Positions 1 through 11,838 of a stretch of DNA of 64,000 nt are shown here, piece by piece (positions within the stretch are counted from its first letter, which is position 1; each line of letters starts with the position of its first letter). The notes under the pieces were generated by a model that saw only the letters and a list, made by a program, of their open reading frames with translations, was not told where the DNA came from and searched no databases. This DNA comes from Amorphophallus konjac. Its lineage: Eukaryota > Streptophyta > Magnoliopsida > Alismatales > Araceae. A program made the translations under genes and the position numbers. Where the stretch lies: the NCBI GenBank assembly GCA_022559845.1, contig CM040127.1, positions 31,272,708 through 31,336,707 of the forward strand. The letters run 5' to 3'.

Positions 1-192
1 AAATTTGAGTTAAAAATTGACACAATATAATTTTTTAGGTAAAAATATTTTTTTATAAAAAAAGTTGTTCCCAAACACCCTATTATAATTTCACCTATCT
101 TTTCGAAAGAATATCACACAAATCGGCTTCCACCGGCTCCTCCCATCAACACAGTCTCCCCCTCCAAACTCGCCACAGGGGCCAAGCCCGTA

Positions 193-225
<33 letters not shown>

Positions 226-2165
226 TATATATTATTTTGTAAATTTTTTTAATATTTTTGTTGAAATTTATTAATTAGATAATAATAATTAACATAATAA
301 AACCTTTTGATAAAGCTCATTAATATTTTTATGTTTTTCAAAAGATTTATAAGGTCACATAGTCGACCAATCACAATGTGACACATATTTTATACACTAT
401 TTATACTAATTTTTATTATTATTTATTTATAGTAAAATTTATTAATTAAATATGTGATAACCATTTTTAATTTATTTTCAAAAATAAGTCATTAAGATTT
501 ATAAACAAAGTTTAGATGTTCATTGTGATCTTACGTTGCGAACTTTTCAAATGCTTCTTAGCGAAGAATTTTTAAGCGTAAGTTAACCAAATATTTTAAA
601 ATTTTATTTATGAATCTTAATGACTTATTTAACAAATAATTTTAAGATAAATATAATTAATTAATTAATAAACTTAATAAAAATATTTTAAAAAATAAAT
701 AATATATATATATATATATACTGTATGGGATATGTGTCACATTGTGGTTGGCTGGGTCTATAGACCCCGGTAAATCATTGGAATAAAAATGAAACTGTGA
801 ATGACATTTATTAAAATTATTTCTTGTACTAATTATTATTATCTAATTAATAGATTTTAACAAACAATATTAAATAATAGGTTTTAAAAATGGTATATAT
901 CTCACTCTCCTGCCCGTCTCCCCCTCTATCCGATGGGCTTGGGCCTCGAGGGCAGTTGAGGGGGGGGATTGGGTTGATGGGAGGAGAACATTTGAACAGT
1001 TTTATGTTAAGCATGGGAAAAGTAACGACCCACATGAAGGCCGCATGAGAGGTGATCCATGGCACCAGGTGATCGCCGCCCATTAACCATAGTCATATAT
1101 TTTGACAATTACAATGTACTGAAGTTCCCTTTGTTGGCCACTTGTTGGCAGTTGCCCTCCAACTGGGTTTTGTACCAGAAATATAACATCGAAGATATAT
1201 GCTGACCACTTGTCATATAAGTTGGATCATGGTTCTTTCTGTATCGGTCCGTCTCGCGTCGAGTAAATTGCACTCTACAATATTTAGGTCAGACCGAGTT
1301 AATATGAATCACCGATGCGACGAACCTTTAGATAGATACAAAGACCCAATGTTAATCTCGCAGCACACGTCACCTTTTTGGGCCATTCGTTCCTAATGAC
1401 AATTCAAAGTAGCAAGTGACGTTACAGTTGAAGTACCATCTAATTCTCTATTCATCTCATTAAAACACACACATCATTATTAGTCTCTGAATTTGGTGCT
1501 CTGAAAACAACAGAGAAGCTGATTTGCTGACTGACGTTCCCAAATCGGAATTTGTGCAACGGCATTAAATCAGGGACGGTGGGACTACCGCTTTGTGTTA
1601 TGATGGGGGGGGGGGGAGGAAGGATGAGGGATAGGGCTCCTACGGAAACATATTTCACAGAAAAATAAATAAATGAAAGCATTCTTTTTAGGGAAATAGT
1701 TTTCTCATGCGCCAAATGGTTGATGACATTTATGCTTCTCTAGTCAATACTTTCTCTTGGAATTTGATTTGCAACCGAGTGGGCCCAAGTTTGAAACAGT
1801 CTTGTAAAAAGGCCTAAATTTCTCACAAGTAATTACTAGGCTTAATTCCGTTACGTCAGCATTTGCTACCCAGTTAACCCAGGGCGGCGGGTTAAATGCA
1901 GCCAAGTGAATGGTGGTGGGTTCACTTTACTTTGGGAGTAGTGAGTATGATTATTAGATCTCTAAGACTAAGATATTAGCTATAGATATTTGACATAGAA
2001 TATGAGATCCAAACTGAATAATTTTGGGAATTGCTTCACCTTCCCGGTGGATGTGAAGCTCTTGTATGAACAGCCTATAGTGTAGAGGGAAGAATCACGG
2101 GATATTCTCATGCTTCTGGTAACTTGTCAATTGATACCATTTTCTTACTGAAGTCCAAACTCATT
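1..2165. other. AT-rich intergenic region, no gene seen
   Basis: No open frame here has recognisable protein similarity or gene-like signals. The stretch contains a GA microsatellite (about 194-224), a TA run (about 702-720), a run of ten or more G near 1606-1617, and the inverted-repeat structure listed separately at 352-772. Short frames near 850-1080, 1200-1400 and 1450-1715 look like chance openings. Confidence 0.6.
352..772. mobile_element. MITE-like inverted-repeat element
   Basis: Positions 367-388 and 730-751 are inverted copies of each other, 21 of 22 bases matching, with core CACAATGTGACACAT. A second nested pair lies inside: around 481-504 and the complement of 607-630, both carrying AAGTCATTAAGATT. 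The whole stretch can fold back on itself, as miniature inverted-repeat transposons do. The outer ends are unclear: TAA occurs on both sides (349-351 and 770-772), but the outermost bases do not pair cleanly. Superfamily not assigned. Confidence 0.5.
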
Positions 2166-2167
2166 TT

Positions 2168-2242
2168 AGGGCGCGTTTGGAAATATGTCTGCAAGAGATT
2201 CTAATTATTAGAATCTCTAGCGCACACTTGCAAACGTGTTTT
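2168..2242. repeat. Short fold-back element with near-perfect palindrome
   Basis: AGAGATTCTAA (2194-2204) and TTAGAATCTCT (2208-2218) pair perfectly around a 3-base centre. The flanks also pair loosely: GCGCGTTTGGAAA on the left and the complement of TTGCAAACGTG on the right. It resembles a tiny MITE or a solo fold-back remnant. No target duplication was confirmed. Confidence 0.45.
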
Positions 2243-3987
2243 TTTATGAGCCATTGCGGCCTAGGCTTCCATGTAGAGACCGATTTTAGGTGAAGAAAGA
2301 GATAGACACGAACACGTCGCTCTCCATAGAGAACAATAGTGCAAAGACCACGACGAAGGAGTTGGGCTTTGTGGACGTAAGAATACTTGCACGATCCAAA
2401 TCATTGCACTTTCTCTCTTCCTCTCTTTTGCATTTTCTATTGTGTTTGTTGTGTATGAACGATACGGCCGGTGAGGAGCATTAGAACGATCCAACGCAAC
2501 AAATAGGTTGATCATAGAGGTACAATGGTAAATATGGTTGATTACTGGGTATGCTTGTAAAAAATGTCATCGAAACAATTTGCAAATGGGATTATGGTTT
2601 AAGGTAGAGGATGGGGATTAAAGTCCTCTTAGTGGCTAGTACGTACAAAGCATAGACTATCCCTCCTCAATGAAAGGTGGGCCGGGATCAAATAATGAAG
2701 ATGTAGCAATTCTACTAACTTCTAATTAACCCATGGCCTTATGGATTGTTGGGTTGGGACCAGTTGACTAAACCCCCAATACAGATTAGCCCGAGTCAAC
2801 CTACGACCAATCCAAACCAAACTTGGGTTGGTTGCCCACCGCCCTCAACAAATTAAATTTGCATTAATCCTAGCTGCATGGTCCATACATCAACTAAACG
2901 TTGATGATCGATGTTGATGATGATAATGGTGACGAAACGTTGACATGGGCTTAATTCTGAGATTTTTTAGCAGCACACAAACTTAAAATTCGAAACATGC
3001 GCCCATGTTTTGGCATAGTACTTGTTGAGTTTTTGTTGACAAACTCACAGCCAATTAATGCTCCAGTTCATCCTGCACAAGTCCCTGATTAATGGCATTT
3101 TAACTCTCATGCGTCAAGACTCAAAGTGATGAAATCCGAATTAAAACGAAGCTGCCTGATCAGCTTTTTGCGAGAGGTTCCACCGTGCCTATATAAGCTC
3201 TCAGCCTTTTGTGGAGCATGGAAGTACAGATTTCCATAAGCCCGAAAGATAAATTTTTTTCTCCACTGTATAGCTCACGGCAGATATATAGAAGAAGCCG
3301 ACCGTCCTTACACTCCTTGTTATGTCGCTGGATCATAGGCTCATATTGATGGTAGGAGAATGTAATTACTTATGCTTTCTCTATCTGACTACGCCACAAG
3401 GATAAAGAGTACTGATCAAGCTGGAGAATATGTATGGATGATGTCATGCATCATGGTAGTGAGAGAATTCCAGACGTTACCGTACGTCGCCAATCATGCA
3501 TGGCAATAAGAATTCGCACACAGAAACCATACAAGATTATTCGTACATCTTCGTTTTCTTGATCTACAAGTGATGGGTAGGGTTCAGATACAAATAATAT
3601 TGTTGCAACAGCAGAGCACAATTGAGGGGGCTAGCTGCATTATTCTCTTGGATTAAACTACTGTTCTTAGAGGTGATCAGTTTGTTCCACTTTGCTGACG
3701 TTGCCAATGCGGAAGAGACTGTGCTCCCGCTCTCTTTATGGATAAGGAGGAAGCCACTGCACATATACCAATTCCCCACGTCCACTCTAAGGAGCATAAA
3801 ACCTCCAATCCTGAGATAAAGAAGGGTTCTTGTAAGGACTTAGCCCGAATCTAATACCACCCACCATGATCCCTCCAGTCTTGCCGAGATGGAAGGAGTG
3901 CAACTTGGCTTCTCAAGTGACCCAAGCAGTACGTACCCACCAGGGTTCTTCAACAGGGCCAAGCAGTAAAAAAAGAAGAATATTACT

Positions 3988-4023
<36 letters not shown>

Positions 4024-4160
4024 GTGGGGGGGGGGGGTTGCTGCCATTTTATATCGAGGCTGAGAAAAGAAATGATTCCCGAGTAGAGGAGGAGATAAAA
4101 TGGAATAAGTGAATCACATACATAGAACCAATTAGAACACAGTTAACTTTGTTGGAGTTG
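2243..4160. other. Intergenic, no supported gene
   Basis: I see no coding region with family similarity. A TATA-like CTATATAAGC at about 3189 is followed by leader-like sequence, so an unrecognised transcript could start here. A GT microsatellite (about 3992-4022) and a G run (about 4025-4035) lie near the right end. Confidence 0.45.
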
Positions 4161-4171
4161 TGTATATATAA
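4160..4171 (+). promoter_or_regulatory. Candidate TATA box of the small ORF at 4222
   Basis: TATATATAAAT lies about 55 bases upstream of the first ATG of the ORF at 4222. The spacing suits a plant core promoter with a short leader. The window is AT-rich, so a chance match is possible. Confidence 0.35.
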
Positions 4172-4221
4172 ATCTCAGGTGATGTGCCTGCTACTCCCTC
4201 GCCAAGAACACCACCAAACAC

Positions 4222-4485
4222 ATGCAGAGCTCTCCCCCTTGGGGTGAGAGGATGACGAGGAGTTATTCTGCTGGTTCGGGTCTCGCAATGGAGACGGCGC
4301 CGCCGCTGGTGGTGCGGTTCGAGCGGAGGGCGTGCATGGAGAGGAAGCTGGAGACCATCCAGGAGGAAGCTGCGGAAGAGGCGCAGAAGGTTGCCAAGGG
4401 AAAGAAGAGCCATGGCTGCGGAGCATCGTCGTCCGTGGCCACTAGCTACGGCGCTGCTGCGCGCCGCCCGGGCATGGCCAGCTGA
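4222..4485 (+). CDS. Hypothetical small basic protein
   Basis: An 87-codon frame, or 77 codons from the second ATG at 4252. It is clearly more GC-rich than its surroundings, and a TATA-like sequence lies just upstream. The middle (residues about 31-60) is rich in alternating basic and acidic residues, including ERRACMERKLETIQEEAAEE, and probably forms an amphipathic helix. The C-terminus is rich in Ala, Ser and Gly. No signal peptide or membrane segment is visible. I do not recognise the family. The helix and base composition suggest a real small protein, but a GC-rich chance frame cannot be excluded. The reverse strand is also open here, which weakens the case. Confidence 0.4.
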   Translation: MQSSPPWGERMTRSYSAGSGLAMETAPPLVVRFERRACMERKLETIQEEAAEEAQKVAKGKKSHGCGASSSVATSYGAAARRPGMAS

Positions 4486-6079
4486 GGAGGTGTGGCATGG
4501 TCAGTCTGGGCTAGCTCCTCTAGGCCATCCCTTGCCGAGTAAAGCATTCTATTAGTACATGTTTATGTAAGCATATGAATACCGATGCTTGCTAGCTAGC
4601 TATCATCCTACTAAATTGGTGAAAATGGAGCCAAGGGTCGTACACAAATACGTAATTGTGTACTTGTAATATTTATCCCGCTTTTTACATATGTAGGGAG
4701 ATATTATATATTAGTGCTCTCTAATTAATGGTAGGTGGGGTATATAGTTCTTGTATTAAATACGTATATCATTAATAATTTTGATGTTATTAATAGCGCG
4801 CAGACACCTGGTTATCCTCTAGCAAATTTGATGTCCATTTACTCGGCCAGTTTATTTTTCAGGTAGTACGGCGTATTCGAGGGGGGGGGGGGGGGGGGGG
4901 GGGGAGCTCTAATATGCCGTCCGGAGCTCTAAAGTGCGTCGACCCCTGTATCCAATTGTTGACACCTCCTATCTGGTGGCGACACCCCTGGGCCTGGCAT
5001 CGACATCATGTACCTCTGATTTGCCTACGGGCTATAGAAAACCGTCCCCACTATTCCAACACAATTGCCTTCAATTCTCTACTGAAATGCATGATACCCT
5101 TTCAATCAAAAGAAAAGAGATCACCAGAGTCATGCTAAATTGCTAATAGCTTAAGATCGGGAGGAGGGGCACACACGTACTTACAACATAGAAGTATTTA
5201 AAATAATAAATTGATTTCAGAGTCTAATAACTAAAATCCCAAAAAGGATCTTCCTGATAAACCAATTAAGTCCAGTTGGTTTGTATTCAGATCCAAACTT
5301 GTTTGGAATGAAGTCTGGGCTTGTTAACCCATTTATATCAAAACTGACCAAACCAGTCAAAACCTTAATTACCCTTGCACGACACATGAGAAGAAGATGG
5401 TGTTCTATGATCTTAATCATATGTATGAGAAGCATGATGACCAGAGCGAGTGTGATATATATCTGTTTATAATTCTCCACCTAGTCGGCAATAAATCTCC
5501 ATATATGTTTAGTCATGAGATCCTAAGATTCCTAACATTCATTTGGAGGTTAGTTTGAGTTAGAACTCCATGTTTGATAGGTTAATCGAGGTCGGGTGAG
5601 CTATTCTTTATATGATTTTTTTTTAACCGAGATCGGATAGAGTTAAAATAGATTAACTCATTCTTAGAAAATAGGTGTCCGTCCTTAATTCACTCCGTTA
5701 TCAAACTCGTCCTGGTAATTTTCATTGTGGTGTCATTAGAATGGTGACATTCTGACTTCCTTTGTGGTGTTCCTTACATCTTCACCGTCCCATGAAGTGT
5801 TTCAACACTATCTTGAGACGTAAATAACTGTATAATAAGTGTGAGTGTCTGGTTGACATGTGAGGAGGGCGTTGAGGGAGTATCTTAACCTAATACAAGT
5901 AACATTCTCCTTTGAATGTAAATGAGACTGGGTAGCAGGTAGAGAGTTATTTTCTGATATACACAATTTGGGCTCAAGAACATTGTGACTATTAACTGCT
6001 TCATCTTCATCTTGATTTATTTAGACCTACACGGACTTCTAACCTAGAGACAAGAAATATGATTTTCTGATTGTGGACT
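4486..6079. other. Intergenic with long poly-G tract
   Basis: No gene seen. An uninterrupted run of 24 G occupies 4881-4904. Sequence from about 4914 to 5050 has repeated GTCGAC/GACACC motifs like those near 6990-7040 and 7650, so these may be remains of one older retrotransposon around the copia relic. Confidence 0.45.
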
Positions 6080-6662
6080 AAGTTTACTTGGGTGTATTTT
6101 TCTTACTCATAAGAATGAAGCCATAATTAGTGAGTTCATGAAATACTATAAAAAGGTGCAAAATCAATTTCTTCCATTCGTAGTGACCATGACAAAGGTT
6201 TTGAAAATTTGGAATTCGATGAATTTTATAGCAAAAATGATTTTGATCACAATTTTTTGATTTCAAATATTTCACAACAAAATAGAGTTACTGAGAGAAT
6301 GAATAAAATTTTAGTTAATATGACTCGCACCATACTATTTGAAAATGATCTTCCTAATTATTTTTTAGTAGATATATCACTAATCGTACTATGATTAGAC
6401 CACCGTTACATAAGAAAAGAAGCCGATCATTTTCTACTTCCATTTTTTGGAATGCAAGCGTTTCATCTTCAATAATGATAAGAATAATTTGAGTAAGTTT
6501 GATGCAAAAAGTGAGAAATGTATCTTCTATGACTACTCTCTTAATTCTAGAGCATTCGGTCTTTTCAATAGTAAAACTCTAATTGTCAGAGAAGCGCCTC
6601 ACCTCAACAGGGTTTTGCATACTTCTCTCCGATGGTTGAGAAAGATGACTCTTTGGTTTTGA
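6080..6662 (+). pseudogene. Decayed Ty1/copia integrase fragment
   Basis: Conceptual translation on the plus strand gives pieces typical of the C-terminal half of copia integrase. QNRVTERMNKILVNMTRTI (about 6280-6340) corresponds to the part after the catalytic core where copia proteins read 'QQNGVVERKNR...'. SLNSRAFGLFNSKTLIV (about 6537-6590) corresponds to the region where copia proteins read 'GYSxxSKAYRVFNxRTxxVxES'. The pieces lie in different frames with stops between, and no LTRs, RT or gag remain nearby. It is an old, non-functional fragment. Confidence 0.75.
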
Positions 6663-7040
6663 GCAGTATGCATGCCTCATGTTTTAGGGGGATTTGGGCA
6701 GATGAAAAGGTTCTTGATTTAACCGGAAGCTTGCCCTTCGCACATGATGTATTTATGCATGCTTCTTTGTTCAATACTTGTCGAGTCCTCTGCAATGTAT
6801 AGCTTCGTCTCTCTGTGTTGTGATCGATGATTCTTGCACTTCTTATTAGTCGGATCAGTCATATGCAACAAATAAATACACAATAGAAACATAAAATAAA
6901 AAAAGAAAGAAAGAAGAAGAGAGAGCACAGATATTTACGTGATTTGGCAATGACTTGAGTCCATGGAGTTTGTTTTATACAAGTTGAATTGCATCCCAGT
7001 GGCGTCGACATCCCTGGCCATGGTGTCGACACCTATATCC

Positions 7041-7604
7041 TTCAGAAGTAGGGCTATTAATGAGTCAAGTCTGAGTCAGGCTTAATATAACTCGACTCAA
7101 GACCGCTAATTAGTTTATAAACCCAAGTCTGACTAAAGTTTAGTGATAATTTGTCTGGTCATATCCAACTATTTTATTAAATTGTAAGTCCTGACCTCCG
7201 CCTAGCTCGGCCCGACAAATTATATGAAAAAATAAATAAAAAATAATACATCCAATAGGATTATAAAACATGCAATCAAACATTATCTTTGAAAATATTG
7301 ATTAACATTTTAATACAATAAAGAGACATAAGATGGTTCTCCATGGATGTCTAACAATATGGAGCACACTCTTTTTTTTCGTTCAACGTAACATAGATTT
7401 TTATTCTAAATCTAAATCTTTGACGGCCCATTCGGGTAAACTCAAAAACCCAAGCTCGCCTGATTCTTTAATGGGCTCGGGTTTTCAATCACATCCCAAC
7501 CAAATGCCAACGGGTTGAAAAAGAGTTGACGGCCCGGCCCAATGCCGGACTAGACTCGTGGGTCCATCGGGCCGGGCTGGCCGGCTGACAGTCCTATTCA
7601 GAAG
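7041..7604. mobile_element. hAT-like MITE with perfect 8-bp TSD
   Basis: The 548-bp element (7049-7596) is flanked by identical 8-bp copies TTCAGAAG at 7041-7048 and 7597-7604, the target-duplication length of hAT transposons. Its ends are TAGGGCTATTAATG and the complement TAGGACTGTCAGCC, an imperfect terminal inverted repeat. The right part is rich in GGCCCGG/CGGGCC motifs. It has no transposase, so it is non-autonomous. It splits the sequence that carries the GTCGACACC motifs, so it is younger than that sequence. Confidence 0.85.
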
Positions 7605-8683
7605 TGCATGTTTTTCATAATCTTTACAGAGTGTGGACATCTCTCCTAAGGTTGACACCCCTTGACTAATTGGGGAAACCTACATAGAGAGGTTTTTCCC
7701 ACACCCCCACTACTCTAAAGCCTGAATAGCTCCTGAATATATAAGACACATTCTCAACACTATGTATCAGTTTAACTCGATCCAAGGCACTATGGGGGAT
7801 CTGTAACTTCTGTTCCTTGGCTGCCCCCTTTGAACAATTGCCTCTACAATCCGGATAGCTATGGAAGAGAAAGCTGTTCACGATAGGATCCTACGTACGA
7901 CGCAGTTGGATTGAGGTGAATGAGTATGTGAAAACAACTTGGTGTGGTGGAGGTTGTCGAGGATACATTTAGATTGGGAACGGCATTCATGTGGGGGTTG
8001 CTCTTGATTCGGCTTGTACTATGCTTTCTCTGTCAAATCACAAAGAAGCTGGACCCGCACGCAGTACTGAGTGAATACTACCCCTCACCCGATGTGGAGG
8101 CATCGAGGCGCCAACACCATCCAGACGGATGTACCCTACGACTATTGATAGGAACCCATTAAATTTTCATCATGGTTTCCACACGAGTAGGTTAAGATGT
8201 CTGCATCAGTTGATCATCGCATGCAAATTTTACACACCCTTCCAGTTTAAATAACCATTTCAGCAAAGCCTGAAGCACGGCTAACAACTACCTTCCCCCA
8301 TGCTTATTTGTTAACATGGGAGTTCCTTCATCAATGTAGTGGAACGCCTGTTTCCATTGCAAGTTCACCATGTAATTAATTCATTTCTCTAGTTGGGGAG
8401 AAACTGGATGAAGGCACAGCAAAATATATAGAGTATACAATTATAAGAAAGCAATCTTCAATCGTGTAACTGAGTTCTCATCATGACTAATCTTACCGTT
8501 TGTACGCTTATACCTTCAATATGATCTGGAGTTAAAACGCATATGTACGTAGCTATCTACTCCCTGTACTCATCCACCTATGAAAAGAACTATGAAAGCC
8601 GGCCTCCCGCTTCAAGTGTTGCACCTGATGAGTTAAACCACTCGACTTCAGAAGTCCACAAAGTAGTTGTGCCCCTGCTAACG
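7605..8683. other. Intergenic, no feature supported
   Basis: Only short chance frames were found. Nothing resembles a known protein, RNA gene or repeat end. Confidence 0.5.
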
Positions 8684-8903
8684 TCAAGGGCTGCAGACCC
8701 CCTGCTCTATGTCATCATCATCACCTGTCTCCACTCTACTTGAACTGGTTTGCTTACAAAAAGAGGGAAAACAACTGTGACAATGATATGGGAACCGTGA
8801 GACCCAACATGGAGTACTCTGGGAAGAAACCTGCTGGTCGCACTGAGAAATAGGCCAGCAACTAAGACCCACGTCGATCGGACAGGTCTCTTCTTCACCA
8901 TGG
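8684..8903 (-). repeat. Left arm of diverged inverted duplication
   Basis: Read on the minus strand, this segment matches 9822-10080 on the plus strand in order. Shared blocks include a GGTGAAGAA start, CATTGTCACAGTTG versus CGTTGTTACAGTTG, a TTTTTGTAAGCAA / TTTTTGCAAGCAA block, and GAGACAGGTGATGATG / GAGACTGGTGATGATG. The copies have diverged by substitutions and indels, and neither keeps a long reading frame. It may be an old gene-fragment or transposon duplication. Confidence 0.6.
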
Positions 8904-9821
8904 ATTCAAATTTTGGGTCCCAGATGCAACTTTATAGATAACAAATGGGCAGCCCAGTTGCATGTATACAGATCGATCGGTATATCCCTATTTAAATGAC
9001 AGGAACTCCTCATCTAACAGAGAAGAGAAATTAACCCTCATATAATTGATTCAGACATCCAAACTTAGGACGTACCCTCTTTATTATTCTGTACTTGTGT
9101 CTATTTGGATGTTTTAAGTAATTCTGCCCTCTTTAGTTTATGCACCAGAGCAGCTAATTTTCAGATAAGCTAGGGGTCTTCTTACTTCAGTAAGCCTAGT
9201 TTTCTGTTTGCTACTGCTGCCCCCAACGGGGGTGTGATGGCGAGGACATGGGGAAGGTTACCAAAGAGAGCAAGTCTGAGGAGATGGACATGGAGTGGCT
9301 AATGAAGCAGTGTGGGTAACATCAGCTAACAATAATGAGGAGAGAGCTGAATCAGGTGATGAATCTAATGTGGGAGAGGAAGGTCAAGACGAACAAAGGA
9401 CGGTGGCCAGGGAGAAAGAAGGTGAGACTCCCAAAGGCCTTCTGGCTCTGATATTGTATTATTAAACGATTTCATATATATATGCGTATGTTAGACGTAA
9501 TTAAGTTGGTTGTTGTCACAAGATATTAGGAGTAGTGAGGTTAGAAGACGAGGAAGAAGATGGAGGTGGCTGTTGAGTGGGTTCTTCAGATTTTGCCCAT
9601 GCTTGTGGCGACTGTGCTAAAAAGTTGCTCTTGCCAACTTGCACTAGATGCTTCAGATTCCGATGTAGACTTTGTCTTCTCTTGTCGTGAAAACCCACTG
9701 CCACCTCTATACTGCAGGTTTATTGTTTGTGACGATAGAAAAGAGTAACATGGGAGGTTCCACCACCCTCCAGCCAGCCAGTATACAGCGAGGCCACTTT
9801 CCAGTGACAGAAAATGTGAAT

Positions 9822-10080
9822 CCATGGTGAAGAAACCTGTCTAAAAGTGGCTTATGCATTACGGCGCAGTCATGTCTGGACGTCGCAACTGTGTGCGTCT
9901 CGGTGTGATCATCAACATCAAGCTTCTTCCCCAGCATGTTCTATACCCGGGTCACATGGCTCCCACATCGTTGTTACAGTTGCTCTTTCTTCCTTTTTGC
10001 AAGCAAGGTGGCTCAAACAGGGGTGAGACTGGTGATGATGTTGAAAGTGAAGGTGCAGACCCTGATGCTGGCAGGGCAAA
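9822..10080 (+). repeat. Right arm of diverged inverted duplication
   Basis: Inverted counterpart of 8684-8903, about 0.9 kb away. It carries an extra block near 9850-9930 absent from the left arm. The space between (8904-9821) has no recognisable gene. A low-grade coding look on the plus strand near 9240-9440 could not be assigned. Confidence 0.6.
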
Positions 10081-10243
10081 ATCCTGTGCGTGGATCTTAG
10101 CGTGCGTTTGATGTGAGTGTTACATGATTAATCTGTGTTATCTTGGAGTCAATCTCATATATATTTGGTTTGACCAGGAGAATAGTTGTGGGTTATGCAG
10201 GGATGACTTGGGACTAACCTCGGGTTAACCAGGGATTCTTCTT

Positions 10244-11416
10244 TAAGTCTCACTTTGGAAAGGGGTTATGTATTTGGTGGGTTAAGTTAATCTACTTAAC
10301 TTAGTCTTGGATTAACCTGATTTTGATTTGATAGAAGCATAGTTAATCTGAAAATAAAGAAGTGTGTTAACCTATTTTTATTCCAACGCGATTTGATAAC
10401 AAGTGGGTTAACTCTTTAATTGTGACAACCAAAATATCATAATTACCCCTTCTTCATGATTTTTTTAATATATCTCTCTTCCTCTCTCTCTACTCTCTCT
10501 CTCATGTCACTCTCTCTCTCTCTCTCACACACAAACATACATTCATTACGAGTTTAAGTATATATTGTAATTAATTTTTTTATTTTATTATAATTTAAAA
10601 TTATTTTTAATATATACTATAAATTAAATATATCATAAAAATAAATTTATTTTGATAAGTAATATCAATAATATAACTAATGGATATTTAAAAGTCAAAA
10701 ACAACATTGATTACGGATTTGAAAAAGTCTAAAAAATAGAAAAAATGAAAAAAAAATCATTACCCCGATCTTCGGAAAATGCACAACGTGCCTATAATAT
10801 TCTGAAGTTAGAAAACGGAGCGGTTCGTCCTACACAGGGTTACGCAGGTTAATCAACCAAAATTCTGAATAAACCGTAAACGTCACTCCGGAGCTCACGA
10901 AAGTGATCCGAAACCTACGTATCCTGATTTAAAAAATATCCGAACTCTTGATGGAACATCATTAAAAATATGTTACATATTACATATATCATAAAATAAT
11001 TTTTTTGATAAATAACATCGTTAATATATTTGATAAACAACATCAAAATTTTCACTAATTAAAATTTACAAATAAATAGCGGCATTAATTACATGTTAAT
11101 GTTACTATTCATCTTTAAAAAATTATTTTATCTTAATTTTTAATATTTTTAATATATATTATATAAATTAAATATACCGTGAAAATAATTTAATTTTGAT
11201 AAATAACATCAATAATCTCACTAATTAAAATTCAAAAGTCAAAAATGACATTAATTACGGGTGTAGGTTGCCGTTCATCTTAAAAAATATTTTAATTTAA
11301 TTATTATATATTCTATAAATTAGATATATCATGAAAATATATTTTTGATAAACCATTATTAATCTCACTAATTGAAATTTAAAAGTCATAAATGTTTTTT
11401 AAAAATACTATTCATC

Positions 11417-11454
<38 letters not shown>

Positions 11455-11838
11455 CTCGTAAAATTTTTTAAATAAATTTTATATGATAAATGTATCATTA
11501 TCATGTTTTATTTTCTCATAATATTAACGTGAGAGAGAGAGCGGGAGAGAGGAGAGAGAGAGAGTGAGAGAGAGCACGTGAGAGAGAGAGAGAGGAGAGA
11601 GAGGGCATGAGAGAGAGATAGAGAGAGAGAGAGGAGAAAGCGCATTTAAAGCACATCGAATGCACTTGACCCGCTTCAAACACACCTCCGTGGCTGGAAT
11701 TCGTAATCCTGAAATAACCCTTGGTTAGACATCTTCTTAACCCGTTTAACCTAAATCCAATATCAAAGCACCAAAATAGTTAACTTTAGGTTAATTTTAG
11801 GTTAACCCATGATTAACCCGCAACCAAAGTGAGGCTAA
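10244..11838. mobile_element. PIF/Harbinger-like fold-back element, 1.6 kb
   Basis: The ends are GTCTCACTTTGG (10247) and CCAAAGTGAGGC (ending 11835), inverted repeats with one mismatch in 12. They are flanked by TAA at 10244-10246 and 11836-11838, the 3-bp target duplication of PIF/Harbinger transposons. The subterminal parts on both sides are full of TTAACC/GGTTAA motifs. Inside are a CT-rich arm (about 10475-10530) and a complementary GA-rich arm (about 11527-11638), with an AT-rich core including a TA run (about 11421-11450). There is no transposase, so it is non-autonomous. Confidence 0.75.

Noticed and set aside
7944..8162. 72-codon frame with a hydrophobic stretch
   Set aside because: No homologue recognised, no promoter-like signal, and surrounded by transposon debris.
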